Assembly (NCBI GenBank): GCA_009760855.2
Contig: WPIO01000004.1
Coordinates: 7,046,001 to 7,110,000, forward strand
Reading direction: 5' to 3'
Source: Cristatella mucedo
Lineage: Eukaryota; Bryozoa; Phylactolaemata; Cristatellidae
DNA length: 64,000 nt
In this document: in pieces, positions 20,930-33,210 of the stretch
Position numbering within the stretch: the first letter of the stretch is position 1
How the letters are laid out: each line of letters opens with the position of its first letter
Notes under the pieces: model-generated
What the model saw: only the letters and a program-made list of their open reading frames with translations
What the model was told of the DNA's origin: nothing
The model's database searches: none
Translations under genes and position numbers: made by a program

Positions 20930-22600
20930 TAGGGGGCATTGCCCGAGGCACGGAGCAGCAAGACGCACGGCTCCCCTGGGCCCCTACGACACGAGTCCCT
21001 CTCCTCCACTCCTCCAGTCCACCATCACCCCACCAGCAGGTTACCGGCCTGTGTATATGCCACATCACAGGCGGACCACAGCCTTGCACCGGCCGACCCA
21101 GTTGGTGAATCTACCATCTGGCCACCAGTGGGTTACTGGCCTGTGTCCACGCCACATCACAGGCTCATCAGAGGAGCCGGCATACAATACATACATACAC
21201 ACGTACATCGGAACTACAGTTAGAGGAGGTGCATGTTCGCGTCCTCACTGTGGACCCTGTTATTGGTGTTTGGTCGGCATCGCCTGCAGCTACCGGGACT
21301 CTTAAGTGTGACGACAGTGGCATTCCCCTAGGTGTAGGCGTATAGATTGTCGATAACCTCGTAGAGGACGCCTCGTGGCTGGGATAGGCTGACGAAACAG
21401 GAGCTCATGTTGAAATAAAATTCTTGTATTTGGTGCTGGAAGCGTCAACCTAGCTACAGCATTGCGCCTGAATTCTGTTGTCATCCTAACCAACTCCGAA
21501 ACAATGTTCAGCTGGCTCCTATCACTGTGCTTGGGCGACAAGCCGGCTCAAGCACAAGGGCTCGAGGAGGCGTTAACACATCGGCACATGGTCCTACTCG
21601 ACGACACAATTCGATGGCTAAGAGTACATATTTTCTAACTGTTTTGACCTCTCTGTTCGTCTTGTTCCGCTGAGCAAGAATAAGGTGTATAGCATAACTC
21701 GAGCACCCCAGTGGTTAAAGCCTAACCTCATTGCCTCAGGCACGTCCAACGGAGCACAGTGCAACCGCCGCGATTGAAATTGACTCTTTGCATAATAAGC
21801 ACCACCCTGATATCGAGCTAGCTCTAAGACTCGATCCACTGAGCTTTCCAAAGGCCACGTGACCATCACCCGAATGGCCGCTCAGTGCGGTCCCGCTTTC
21901 GCTGCAGGTTTCGCTGGCAGTTTGCCAAGGACCTCTTGGCGCCAAGACACGCTTTCCAAGGCAGCTCTTGCCGAGCAATCGGTGCATGTTGTCGTGCCGC
22001 CTTACGCATCTCCCCGGTGAGCCGTACTTTACCGCAGTGGAATGTGGGCCGTGGGCTGTGTACTTTGGGATCTGGCGGCGGCTGTAGGCCGATGACACCG
22101 CAGCACCAGTCAGGGAGTTGGAGCGAATAGCCGTGAGGTTGACCCGTTCTCGTAGTTTTCCTAGACAGGGCTGCTGCCTTTAAATCGCAGACGCTCAAGC
22201 CCTCACGCCTGCTCTGGGGTGTGCGGTCGTGCACTTTCTCTGTCGTCGGCGCCCTTCTAGGAACGCCATCGTTAAGCCGCCTTGCCTCGTTGAGCACGGC
22301 TATGCCTAGCGGCGGAAATACAATTAGGTCTTCCGGTACAACCTCACTCCCGCTAACCAGGGCAAGTCCGAGCCGAGCCGCCAGCAGGTTCACAAGAACC
22401 ACTGGGCGAGTGCACTGTTAGGCTAAGAGAACGAAGCTCACCTGCAGGGTCATTAGCAGGTGGATACCCGATTGGGCAGCCAGTGATGGTGACTGCTCCC
22501 GCCCCATCCGCCCCACCCCCACCGACCCAGTGAGCGATGCACAACCCACTAGACCCAAGACCGGGTGGCCGGCATTGGACCACACATTGACTAATTGAGA
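20930..22600. other. GC-rich block of unknown origin
   Basis: Clearly richer in G+C than its surroundings, with ORFs on both strands, the longest 178 codons on the minus strand (21866-22402). None is recognised. Because the LINE A tail at 22620-23102 is followed by retrotransposon-like coding sequence on the plus strand, this may be the 5' part of the same interrupted element (inference). Confidence 0.3.
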
Positions 22601-22619
22601 TGCGTGGAGTGTTCCAGCC

Positions 22620-23102
22620 CATTGCAACCTACCTATCAAATCTACTCCTCCGCCAGGCTGAGCATCGTACTACCCGCTTTTTGTAATCTAACTGTTAAGC
22701 TATACCTCGTAAAAACCGCAAATCCTTTGGAGACCGTGCCTTTAGTTCGTATGCTCCCAAAGCCTGGAAATCACTCCCAACCTGCGTCACGACATCTCCA
22801 GACTTTTCCGAATTCAAGAAGAAACTAAAAACGTATCTACCCATGGCCGCAATTAGTGGGTCCCTGCGATTTGTCCTTTATGTGCTTACGCCGGCTGACG
22901 CTGTTTCATGCTACCACTAACCACACTTGCATGCTCACCCTGTACATGTCACCCCTAACGATGTTATTCTTGTTTTTTATTGAGCGCACTACCACTAACC
23001 ATTCGATCGTGCTTCTTTTGCAGCAATTTTAAACGGCCTAGAAAGAGGTTGAGTTCTCTGAGGGTGCTTTATCAAATATATTACTATTATTATAATTATT
23101 AA
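22620..23102 (+). mobile_element. LINE A 3' end inserted in the GC-rich block
   Basis: Begins near CTACTCCTCCGCCAGGCTGA and ends with AGAGGTTGAGTTCTCTGAGG and an ATT-type tail. The flanks on both sides share the higher GC composition, suggesting insertion into an older unit. Confidence 0.75.
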
Positions 23103-23199
23103 GCCACGAAAGTCGAAGCGTGACATAGCGAAGAATGACTGTACTTGCGACTGAGTTCCGTCTTGCTGTGCTGTAATAACGTTCAAAAATATCTGGGCC

Positions 23200-24240
23200 A
23201 AGGATGATGAACTCGGTCGGCCTGCTTCAGCATGCCCAAGCATGCCCTGCGTCAGCATGCCCGAGCATCTACAAGGAGAATTGATTGGCTCCTGAAAGTG
23301 GACTACCCGGAGGCCCGTTCATCGCACTTTTTTGAGTCAACAGCCACAGCACTCAGGCTTTACGCGCTGCACGATCCTCGGCGAGAGGACACCGATGCGA
23401 AGGCTCAATCACCATGGGCTTGAGGCAAGGGAAGCAGGCCTTGAGTGGATGCGGCAACGCATGCTAGACGACCGAAGATTGGAGACGAAAGTCTTTCACC
23501 GTATAAACAATAAAATAACACAATGTATGTGTCCGGAGCCCTAAGAGAGCTGAATATTTATCCAGTCGCTTCCCACTTGCGGCAGGGCTCGAGCCCACCC
23601 CCTCAACAAACTCAGTCGTCAAAGAACGGCATCTTGACCTCGGTCACCAATGGCTGGTACCTCAACCCCTAGGCCAAACCAGGGATCAAGTAAGCTAGCC
23701 GTTCAGGGCAGGCCGACCCTACTACGTTGGGCGCAGGAGTAGCGATGCTTCTGGTTAAAGCCTGCTAGCCATATTCCACGAACTTCCGGGTTCGGACAGA
23801 TGATGGTATGGGGAGGTTTTGCAGCAGCCGGTGTGTATATGCTTGGGCAGCCCAGCCTGCTCAGGGCTTCCGGTCAGCCGCCGCCTGGCCACGGACACGC
23901 TGGTAACCGGTAGCCACTTTCAGACCACGGGTCTCGGCTTGTCGTTCCGGGCCTGGCGGTTCGTTCACCGTGTACGCTCGGACGTGCTGCCATTGGGCAC
24001 CGCTATTAGCCGGTCATACCCCGAAACGGCCACCAGCTGTCACCTTTGCGGCACTGAGGCTTAGACCGTCTGCCGCGTTCTAAGCCACTGCCGGCCGACT
24101 TTTCAAAAATAGTGGCTAGCCAAAACCAGGTTCCGCGTCGCCTAATCAGGGCTCTTTCGGCCACCTCACTCTCCTGCCTCCCGGGAGGTCTCGCCTTCCC
24201 GCTCGCCTGGTCGACACCACGGCACCGACGGGGTCATTTT
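23200..24240 (+). mobile_element. Non-LTR retrotransposon C-terminal fragment
   Basis: Plus-strand frames read RRIDWLLKVDYPEARSSHFF (about 23262-23330) and then FRAWRFVHRVRSDVLPLGTA (about 23950-24010), followed by a Cys-rich end CHLCGTEA, a stop, TVCRVLSHC. A WRFxHRARLxxLP stretch before a CCHC knuckle is typical of the C-terminus of several non-LTR elements (R2/NeSL/Jockey-type). The knuckle His appears as Arg (CGC for CAC) and an in-frame TAG precedes it, so it is degenerate. A SINE1 copy is inserted in it. Confidence 0.45.
23538..23690 (-). mobile_element. tRNA-derived SINE, family 1, diverged
   Basis: Antisense of the family: CCCTAAGAGAGCTGAAT (tail), GGCAGGGCTCGAGCCCACC (B-box side) and ACCCCTAGGCCAAACCAG (head). 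Confidence 0.55.
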
Positions 24241-24377
24241 AATTAATATTATATATTTATATATATATAATTTAATATAATATAATAATATAATATAGTA
24301 ATTATATAATATAATAATAATAATTATTATTATTATATAATTATATATATATATAATTATATATATATATATATATA

Positions 24378-24418
<41 letters not shown>

Positions 24419-24700
24419 TATATATATATAATTATTATATTATATTATATTATATTATTATTATTATTATATATAACTACTATATTATACTATTATATTA
24501 TATTAAATTATATATATATATATATTATATATTGTATATGTCATTTTAATTAATATTATATATATATATATAATATTAATAATACAATATAGTAATAATA
24601 ATATAATAATATAATAATAATACAATAAATAATAATAATAAATATAATAATACAATATAGTAATTATATAATATAATAATAATAATATAATATAATATAA

Positions 24701-24740
<40 letters not shown>

Positions 24741-24895
24741 TGTATATGTCATTTTAATTAATATTATATATATATATATATATAATATATATATAGTTAT
24801 TATATTATATTATATTATTATTATTATATTATATAATTACTATATTGTATTATTATATTATATTAAATTATATATATATATATATATATATATAA
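24236..24895. repeat. AT-rich self-complementary repeat array
   Basis: About 650 bp of almost pure A/T. The phrase TCATTTTAATTAATATTATA occurs three times (about 24234, 24541, 24750), each followed by TA runs, and ATTATT/AATAAT blocks appear in both orientations, so long hairpins could form. Confidence 0.85.
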
Positions 24896-24896
24896 T

Positions 24897-24950
24897 TACC
24901 TGGTCGGGGCGAGCACCTTTAAGCACTGGGCCAAACCAAATCATCAAAAG
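24897..24950 (-). mobile_element. SINE1 head, truncated
   Basis: Complement reads TTTGGCCCAGTGCTTAAAGG then TGCTCGCCCCGACCAGG, the SINE1 A-box region; the rest of the element is missing where the AT-rich array begins. Confidence 0.55.
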
Positions 24951-24953
24951 TAA

Positions 24954-25025
24954 GCCTCCAGCGAGGATTGCACTCGCGACCTCTGGTTTACTAGACCAGT
25001 GCTCTAGCCACTGAACCATAGAGGC
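24954..25025 (-). tRNA. tRNA-Thr (anticodon AGT)
   Basis: Complement folds into a complete cloverleaf. The acceptor stem GCCTCTA pairs with TGGAGGC (one G-T). The D stem is GTTC/GAGC, the anticodon stem CTGGT/ACCAG has a seven-base loop CTAGTAA (anticodon AGT), and the T stem GCGAG/CTCGC has loop TGCAATC. All four stems are intact. Position 55 of the T loop is G rather than T, slightly unusual. A TTTT run lies four bases past the 3' end, fitting a Pol III terminator. A SINE1 head follows at once, so a SINE-related copy cannot be excluded. Confidence 0.75.
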
Positions 25026-25909
25026 ACGGCCATATATATTTGCATACACATACATATAAATATTTATGTTATTTATTTTTAAAGTGCCCTAAGATGATCC
25101 AAACTTCAAATCTCAGCAGGTGCTGCATGTACGTCACGGGGCTCGAGGCCTCTCACCTCGACCTGGTCACTGCATACATTTACCTTGACCTTAATTTCCA
25201 TGTAAGCGCCTATACCACTGGGCCGAAGCAGTGCGTCGTATGGGCACATGGCCGCATTGAGGGCATGATGAATGAATATGACAATCTGCAGATCCTACAC
25301 CTGCACGAGCTGCAGTGCCTTGTGCATTACAACTGCTGAGAGGCCAAGCCAGGATTGGAGCACCCAGGTGGCAAGGGGGAGGGGTGGGGGAGCCCCTATG
25401 TTAAGGAGGGTCTGGGGCGACCCCAGCGTCTGCTGGTGTCATGCAATCTTTTCAAGCACCAGGGGGGCAGCCTCTGTGTAAGCCCGGCCTCTGTGCAAGC
25501 CCGGCCTCTTTACAAGCCCGGCCTCTGTGCAAACCCGGCCTCTGGCCGCCCGGCCGGGAGTCAGACTTGGCTCCCTCCTACCAGGCCAGGGGGCAGCAGC
25601 CACCCTTGCCACACCCATTCGCTTCTGCAACTGCTAGGTACTAATTTTATTTATGAGCAGGACGCCGATTCAAAATATACTTCCAAATTTTTTTTGCAGT
25701 TATTTTAGAGGTTGTCTCATTTCAATCGATTGGAGTGGCCGAGTATGAACCCCTAACTGAACTCTCGATAGAAAACAAAGGGGCGATGTTCACTGACAGC
25801 TGTGACCTCTAGTCACTAACCTCAGATCGATCGCTGGCTAAATTGTGGGGAAAATGTCAAACTCTTTGGCAGGATCAAACCACCTGATGTAACTCTTAAT
25901 ATTCATCGA

Positions 25910-26873
25910 GCTATTCCGTGCCAACCCGAGCAACAGACAGCTGGTGCAAAGCTCAGCAGTTAGGCTTATCTGTCGAAAGAATCGCAGTTCCCCACATCTC
26001 CCCACTTTTTGCCGACCCGCACTGGCTCCCAGTCAAGTAGCGCATCGACTTTAATTTTAAGACACTCACTTTTAGGACCCTCAATCTTTGGCTCCATCCT
26101 ATCTATCAGATCTATTCCCCCACCAGGCTAAGCATCGTACCTTTAACTTTTCGGAATCTGATTGTTTACCTATGCCTCCTACAGACCTCAAGTTCTTTGG
26201 AGACCGTGCCATTAGTTTGTATGCTCGCAAAGCCTGGGGCTCACTTTTGACTTGCATCACGACATCTCCTGACTTGACCGCATTTAAAAAGTAACTAAAA
26301 CGCATCTATTCATCACGGGATTTAGTGGGTCCTTGTGATTCGTCCTTTGGGTGCTTTTGTTCGTGCTGACCCTGTGCACGCTGCCACTAACCACACTTAT
26401 ATAAATAATATATAATTCATTCACATAGCACCCTCAGAGAACGTAATCTCTATTCGGGCGCTTCACATACGCCGCAGGGCTTGAACCCACAACCTCGGCC
26501 AGAACTTGGTCCCCGGGGCGAGCACAATAACCACTGGGCCAAACCAGCTCGGCGACTGACATGCTGACCCTGTGCATGTCACCTCTAACGATGTTATTCT
26601 TGCTTTTTATTGAGCATGCTACTAATAAGCATTAAAACCGTGCTTTCTGTGCAGCAATTTTAAAGCACCTAGAAAAAGATTGAGTTATCTGAGGGTGCTT
26701 CATCAAATGAATTAGCATGTCACCCTAACCGTGTTATTCTTGTTGCTTATTGAGCATTCTAGTATAACCATTCGATCGTGCTTCCTGTGCAGCAAATTTT
26801 AAGTACCTAGAAAGTGATTGAGTTATACTAGGGCTCTAAATAAAATTTAGTGTTATTATTACTATTATTATTA
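25910..26873 (+). mobile_element. LINE A copy with nested SINE and repeated 3' end
   Basis: C-terminal coding remnant and 3' UTR, interrupted at about 26396 by a minus-strand SINE1. The element resumes at about 26557 with CATGCTGACCCTGTGCATGT, ends near 26705, and then a second copy of the terminal about 160 bp follows (26713-26873) with its own ATT tail. Confidence 0.7.
26398..26556 (-). mobile_element. SINE1 nested in LINE A
   Basis: Complete antisense copy: tail box (CACCCTCAGAGAACGTAATC), GGGCTTGAACCCACAACCTC (B box) and AACCACTGGGCCAAACCAGC (A-box side). It splits the LINE A phrase CCACTAACCACACTT / CATGCTGACC. Confidence 0.75.
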
Positions 26874-27428
26874 AGCGATAGCTAACAAGGGGGAGCCTAC
26901 TTCCAGCTAGCATTAGTGCTTCTAAAGTCCATAGCTTGGCTTCCGGAAGGCTGCGTTGATCTTGGTTTCGACGTCACTCGTTGGGAACCTGCGGCTATAT
27001 TTTAAATGGCCTAAAAAATAGCTGGCAAGGAGACCATAGTGTGACAGGCTAGGTTAACTAAGGGCTTTGTGTATTTAGAAATCACGTACTGTCGAATATT
27101 GTATATGTCTCCGACACTTCCTTTTGGGTAGTACATAATCTGCCAGTTTTGCAAGATGAACTTCTTTTCAAAATAAGTTGGATTATTAAGATGCAAAGGT
27201 GGTTAAGCTATTGTCCTCTTAAGGTAGAGCAGACGTCTGGCTGGATGGTCTCTCACTTTGGGCCTGCTGCTAATATTGTCGAAGCCCATAGAAAGGCTTT
27301 CGGAATGCCAATGAGCTCAGCAGTTGTGTTATCAGCTCCAAACCAGATAGCATCTTACCTCAAATCGGTTCCAGGTTTTTCCAAAACCGTTTTGATGCTA
27401 AGCTCAAGGCTACTAACTTGATAACGTT

Positions 27429-27430
<2 letters not shown>

Positions 27431-27521
<91 letters not shown>
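27431..27521. repeat. (TA)n microsatellite, about 45 units
   Basis: Uninterrupted alternating TA. Confidence 0.95.
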
Positions 27522-27522
<1 letters not shown>

Positions 27523-28009
27523 CTCTGAAAAAGTGCCACACGCTTCACGAAAATGCAAAATTAAAGGCGATTGATTAAAAAAATTAATGGAATTTTTTGG
27601 AAGCGTTTGTTTTTTTAACTTTAGAAGTGAGACCAGTTAGGATTACTTGTCACCTGATTTTCATGCTATCCACTTGCTTACATAATGCATACACCAAAAT
27701 CGGAACGGAGTAGTGCAGAATCCGAGAAAGATATGCGACGTAAATATTCATGACTGCAACTTAAAATGATTAGTACCAACCACTCTAGCATCTATTTTGA
27801 CTCTTTACTGACTATACTTATTAAGAAACATGTCCACCGTCGTTAGATTGCCAGTAATAAATCCACACTAGAATTTTAAGGCGAAACCCTGAAAGTACAC
27901 TGCCAGGATAATGGTACCGTCTTCCTGGACTCTGCCAGAAAATCTGAAGCCATCTCCTATGGTACAAGATGCAGCACACCCTTTTATCAAGATTGGGATT
28001 GGTTCAATA
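27522..28009. other. Unassigned intergenic stretch
   Basis: AT-rich; no repeat or coding signal recognised. Confidence 0.4.
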
Positions 28010-28325
28010 GTAATAATAATAAGAATAATATAAATCATAAATTTGTAAGGCACCCTAAGAGAACTAAACCTCTTTCTAGGCACGTTAGGCAGGTTGGATA
28101 GAAGCACATTTAGAATTTATGAATGACATGTGCAGTATCAGCATATTTAAGTAAAAATGTACTATTCACATGGACGACTGAGCTAATGCTGCGAGAGACT
28201 CAGGCTTTTGTAATCCTTTTTAGTGTCCTAAAATCATTGCCTGTAATGGCGTCATTCGGGAGAGCTCCAGACTTTATGAGCACAATTAATGAAGGCATGG
28301 TCACTGTAGGATTGGAGATTTTTTA
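28010..28325 (-). mobile_element. LINE A 3' tail
   Basis: AAT-rich tail, then antisense terminal box (GGCACCCTAAGAGAACTAAA, CTCTTTCTAGGCACG). It directly abuts another minus-strand copy. Confidence 0.55.
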
Positions 28326-28900
28326 ATAATAATAATAATGATGGTGCAGTTGATATAGCGCCATCGGATCACTCAATGTCTTTCCAGGCACTTTACATTT
28401 GCTGCAAAGGAAGCACGATCGAATGGTAAGTGGAAGCATGCTCAATAAACAGCGAGAATAACATGGTTATGGGTGACATGCACAGGGTCAGCATGCCAGC
28501 GGGTTTGTGGCAGCATGCACTATGTCAGCATGCATAAGCACATTAAGGGAAATCACATAGACCTACTAAATGCTGTGATAAATAGAAGCATTATTAGTTT
28601 CTTTTTAATTGCGGTCTAGTCAGGAGATGTCGTGATGCAAGTCGGGAGGGAGTTTAAGGCTTCGCAGTAAAAGCTAAGCAACTAAGTCAGACGAGCCTGT
28701 GACGCGATTTCCAATGCCTGAGTCAGACATATAAAGAATGTAGGTATTTCGCAGTAGTATAATTAATTGACCTGCAAAATTAACAGACATTTTAAGTCGA
28801 CACTATCCTTTTTTGGGGAGCCAGTGCATGTCGTCAAAAGGTTTGTTGTGGCCATCGGGACTTTTGCCCAGCCAAGCAGTGGTGTGCAGCTTAGTACCAA
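28326..28900 (-). mobile_element. LINE A 3' fragment
   Basis: AAT tail at 28326, antisense 3' UTR (TGACATGCACAGGGTCAGCA) and the start of the coding part (GTCAGGAGATGTCGTGATGC). Confidence 0.7.
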
Positions 28901-29499
28901 TGGCATGGTTCTTTATGGCGCTGGTCGGAGGAACTTGGAGCAGTGAGAGACAGAAATCATCCGAGGATTTCACAGATGCATGTCCTGTGCTGCTAGCTCC
29001 ACGCTTCTCACTAGCTCAACAGCCCTCAGAACTCAGCTAAGCTTCTAGCTTCCCCTTGATTACGCGAAATGAAGTCTGTTAGCTACGGCATGAGTCCATA
29101 AAGTCATGGCACAGGCTTTTAGTGAGCTGTAGAATACTCTCCTGCATAGCCTTTCTGGCTTAGTGGAGCTACTGACAGAGATACATTGTATTACATTAAT
29201 TTGCAATAAATATTGCTATTAAACACCTGACTAAATGTAGGGATTGAAAGTGGGTGATTCTGCAGCCACTGCAGCTAACGAGACCAGGCAGGCTAAATAT
29301 CTTCCATTGGCATGCCAGTATCAGATAAAGGCAGCAGCCTGTCAAGGCAGACAGTGTCGGTCGCAGTCGTGACTGCCTCTGCGAATGAGCAACTTGTGAG
29401 CTTCAGGTGGCCGGAAGTCTATGTGGACACTGCAGCAATTGGGGCAGCCTTCCGTGGTGCAGGCATTCGAGCATCTCTGCTTGCCTGCAGTACAATGGC

Positions 29500-29962
29500 A
29501 CCTATCAGAACTACTTCCCCGTTGATATAGGCATCGTATCACTAGCTTTTCTGACTCAAATCCTGTATTTGTGCCTCAAACGAACCTCAAATATTTTAGC
29601 GGCCACGTGTGCAGTTTAAATGCTCCCAAAGCCTAGAATTTTCTCCCGACTGACGTCATGACATCCTCTCATTTGAGGAAATTTAAAAAGAAGTTTTAAG
29701 CGAAAACATTCCTTACAGCATTTTGTGAGTCTTTCTGATTCCTCCATTCTGTACTTATGCATGCTGACACTTCGCATGATGCCACGAACCGTATTTGTAT
29801 GCTGACCCTGTGCATGTCGCCTCTACACATGTTATGCTTTTTGACATTGAGCATGCTACCACTAACCATGCGATAATGCTTCCTTTACAGCATATGTGAA
29901 GTGCCTAGAAAGAGATTAAGTTCTGTGTGGGTGCTACATATCAATAAACTAGTATTGCTATT
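29500..29962 (+). mobile_element. LINE A 3' end
   Basis: Post-RT coding remnant, 3' UTR and terminal box AAGTGCCTAGAAAGAGATTA; the ATT tail is almost lost (AGTATTGCTATTAG). Confidence 0.7.
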
Positions 29963-31549
29963 AGTGAGAATGATCTGATCAGAAGCAGCTGCAGCAGCAT
30001 GTGTTGCCTGCTTATGTGGCTAGTTCTCCTCAGCTCTCTTGAGGTGGAGTTGAGGCACCTTTGTCTTCCTTATTTTTTGCTCAGCGTCGACTGCCAATGG
30101 AGATACAAGACTTGCACGTCTTAGTGCCAGCCATACCTTACCCGCAGGCTGCTGTCTGTCAGCCGTCAGTCTTCTCTAGCTTGCACTTTTGCTTGCAGAA
30201 GGTCCGTGCAAAGACAGTCCTCATGAGCTATCACAATTCTCGCTAGATCCAGACTACTAAGAAGAAACAATCGTTGACATTTTTGTATTCGGAACTGAAT
30301 TCAGCAGTTAAGTTTATTGGATTCAATGGTTGCATCGTAGCTGCAGAAGCAACCTAGTAGCTTCCACTTCCGCATGCATTAGCCAACGTTAAACTACCTG
30401 CAGCATGACCTGATCGCCTTCCACAAAAGGTATCTCAACCAGTGTGGCCGATGGTTCTAAAGACGTGGTAAGAAGGGGTGGGTTGATTCCAGGTGGCAGC
30501 TTGCATTGTTTTAACTGTTCCAGCCAATGGGCATACATGTTGAGAGAACGTCTCAGGAATTTGGAACCAGTTCAGAGTCCTCGGAGCAGTCCATGGGGCA
30601 TAGCTTGCTCTTGAGCAACTGATGGCCCGATTCTTTGTTTGTCTATTCACGAGAGCCTCTGCTGGCTCCTCCAGAGCCTACTTCCATCGTAGGAGCGAAG
30701 TCCGGACTGCTGCCGTTTGGCACTTTGCTTTACCGAGCTTCTCCGGCACACATTCTGGATGTCGAGAGCCATTCGGCCTTCCACTAAGTGTTACACAAAA
30801 TTGGATCGATGGGCAGCAGGATTTCTTGTATCCTAGGCAAATGGTATTTGTTTCTTTTTTCCTGCACTGTCTGGGGACCGACCTAGCGATATTCCTTCTA
30901 CCCAGGCTGCGGGTAAGCTGCAAGGCCCGTGTCAGATGTTGCTGTCAGATGTTGCTGTCAGATATTGCTGAGCCGTTAATCAATTTAAGCCACAACGACT
31001 TTCCGAGCCTATCATAATGAGTTCCTATTTACCTTGGTAGCGCCTTTATTATTTGAAGCGCCCGTTCGCTTTATTAAGCAAAACAGGGCTATGAAGCCCC
31101 CAAGAAGCGCAGCTGTGCAGAGCCGTTTGCACAGGAGGCAACGTGGCTGAGAGCTGTGCTACCTGACAGAGGCCTGCTAATCTATGGTCAAGTGGGAATA
31201 TTAGCCGAACTAGCAGCACGACTGCAGCAGACTACAGACTCTCAGCTCGGACGGATGGCACTAGGCGTCAATCATCCCTGAATCATCCTTAAATGGCTGT
31301 AGCAAGCTTTAATGCTTTATCACTCGTGAGTGTCACACTGGCACGTTTGGGTTCGTTAGCACGCTTCGCTAGCACGCTTCTCATGCCATCGGACCTGGGC
31401 CTGTGGGCCTTTCGCGAAGTGTGGACCTGCTGCTGCCATTCATAACTATCATAATAAATATATCCTTAGCCTCCGGTCTTGCACCTGTGCTTATTATTAA
31501 GGCTCTTTCTGGGCCGCTAGTTAAGAAAGCGACAGAAAACATGGAGAAC
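29963..31549. other. Unassigned intergenic stretch
   Basis: Mixed composition. A 131-codon ORF at 30622-31017 (plus) has an overlapping antisense frame and no recognised motif. Nothing else is supported. Confidence 0.35.
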
Positions 31550-33210
31550 CTATGAAACGCCCGCCTTTTCTCCTTACTGTCGTTCCTATCGAAGGCACTG
31601 GAACGAGTTTCGGCAGACTAGCTGAGCTCTTACATCGCAACTATAAACGTGGCAAGTTCAGGTCAGGTTTTAGAGCCGATCACTTGGGTTATTCAGATTT
31701 GCTTTGGGCGCAAAGCGACCTAAGTGTTACTGCCGAGTGTGGTGAGGTTTCTCAGCTTCCTTTGCTTAAGATATTTAGCACCATCCTATATTACTGCTCA
31801 CTAAGTTCTTCTCGAGCGTTCCCCATCTTGCCTGGGTCCACTAGCACAGCCCTGCAATCGCTCAGGCTCATCTCATTTCAGAAGCCTTGACAGTACAGGG
31901 CACCCTAGGACTCTGTGCCTGGTCCAAAGCTTTTCCACAATTAATGTTCTTCCTTCTTGCTGATTTAATTGCTAATCACAATCTGAGCTTGTGTTTCTGT
32001 GCAGATGACATGCAGCTTTGCCTTTGCTTTGAATCTTCCCAGCTTTACAGCACATAAAGCTCTACCAACTCCCCCTACAGCTTGTAGTGCTGACTTTGGC
32101 ATTTAAATGGCAGCAAATTTTCTCAAATAGAATGGCGATCAAATTAACTAACTAGTTTTAAGTGAGCGCAGTATGGCTCTTATTGGAAGGATTATTCCGC
32201 AAAATCGGCACTACCAGCGTATCTTCGGTAGCATCGGTGCGACGCCCGAGTGTTCTGCTCCACGTGTGACGTTTCGGTGGACAGCCATATGGTGAGCCGC
32301 GACGGCACTCTAGGTAAGGCGGTCGCAACCCCACGACCTCGGTCCAGAGGTCGTGGGGTTGGAATCTTGCAGTGGGCGACTCTTTATTGCCGCTGCAAGC
32401 AGTTGTGATAGCCGTAAAGGCTCCTATATCGCTATGCAAAAGAAACTGCTATATCAGCTAGTATATATCAGCTCCACATGAAAGTCTCCCTACTTTTAGT
32501 TATGAATCACTGTAGGAATTAGGGCCTGCTTAGACAGGGATATTTCATTGTGGCCGATCCATGCATTTGCGTCATCCCAACTCGACTTCTATAACTCAAT
32601 ACTTGGAGATCAACCGGCCTGTGCAATACAATTCTTACTGTTGGTGCACGACTCAGCAGATCATGGCTTGTCTGCCATGAGCGTTTCAGACGCCTCTTTT
32701 CACTGAAACCTGCAACGGATCCCTATCAGACATCAAGTATCGGCTTTCAGGTTTTGACACTCAGTTGTAGGCCCCTTCATTCTCATGCTCCAGCCTACCT
32801 ATAAGAGTTTTTTCCCAATCAGAATAAGCATCGTACCGCCTAGGCTGTTAAGTCAAATCCTTTAGCTCTGCCTCGTACCCATCTCAAATCCGTTGGCGAC
32901 CGCGACTTTAGTTCCCATCTTCACAAAGCGTGGAACTGACGTTCGACAGAATTGCTCTTGTCCTCGTGAATCGCCCTTCGTTTGCTTACGCTTGCTGATG
33001 CTGTGCATGCCGCAGCCATGCTGTATGCTACAACCATGTTGTATGCTACAGCCATGTTGTATGTTATAGCGATGTTGCATGCTGCAGCCATGCTACAGCC
33101 ATGCATGCCACAGCTAACCATGCTGTCAAGCTTCCTTTTCAGCATTTGTAAATAACCTAGACAGAGCTTTAGTTCTCTAAAGATACTACGCAAATTTATT
33201 ATTATTATCA
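31550..33210 (+). mobile_element. LINE A copy with RT remnant and nested SINE2
   Basis: RT remnant FRSGFRADHLGYSDLLWAQS (31660-31720), then a CADDMQLCLCF catalytic-box relic near 32000. A SINE2 copy follows at about 32270-32460, then the C-terminal part and a 3' UTR with repeated GCATGCTACAGCCATG-type units. The terminal box is ACCTAGACAGAGCTTTAGTT with a short ATT tail near 33200. Confidence 0.65.
32270..32460 (+). mobile_element. tRNA-derived SINE, family 2
   Basis: Head CACTCTAGGTAAGGCGGTCG, a near-B-box GGGTTGGAATC, the body GTGATAGCCGTAAAGGCTCC and a tail with TATATCAGCTAGTATATATC. It carries a perfect 14-bp-arm hairpin at 32327-32360. Confidence 0.7.

Noticed and set aside
21866-22402. 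178-codon minus-strand ORF as a gene
   Set aside because: High GC lowers stop frequency; no motif, overlapping frames on both strands.
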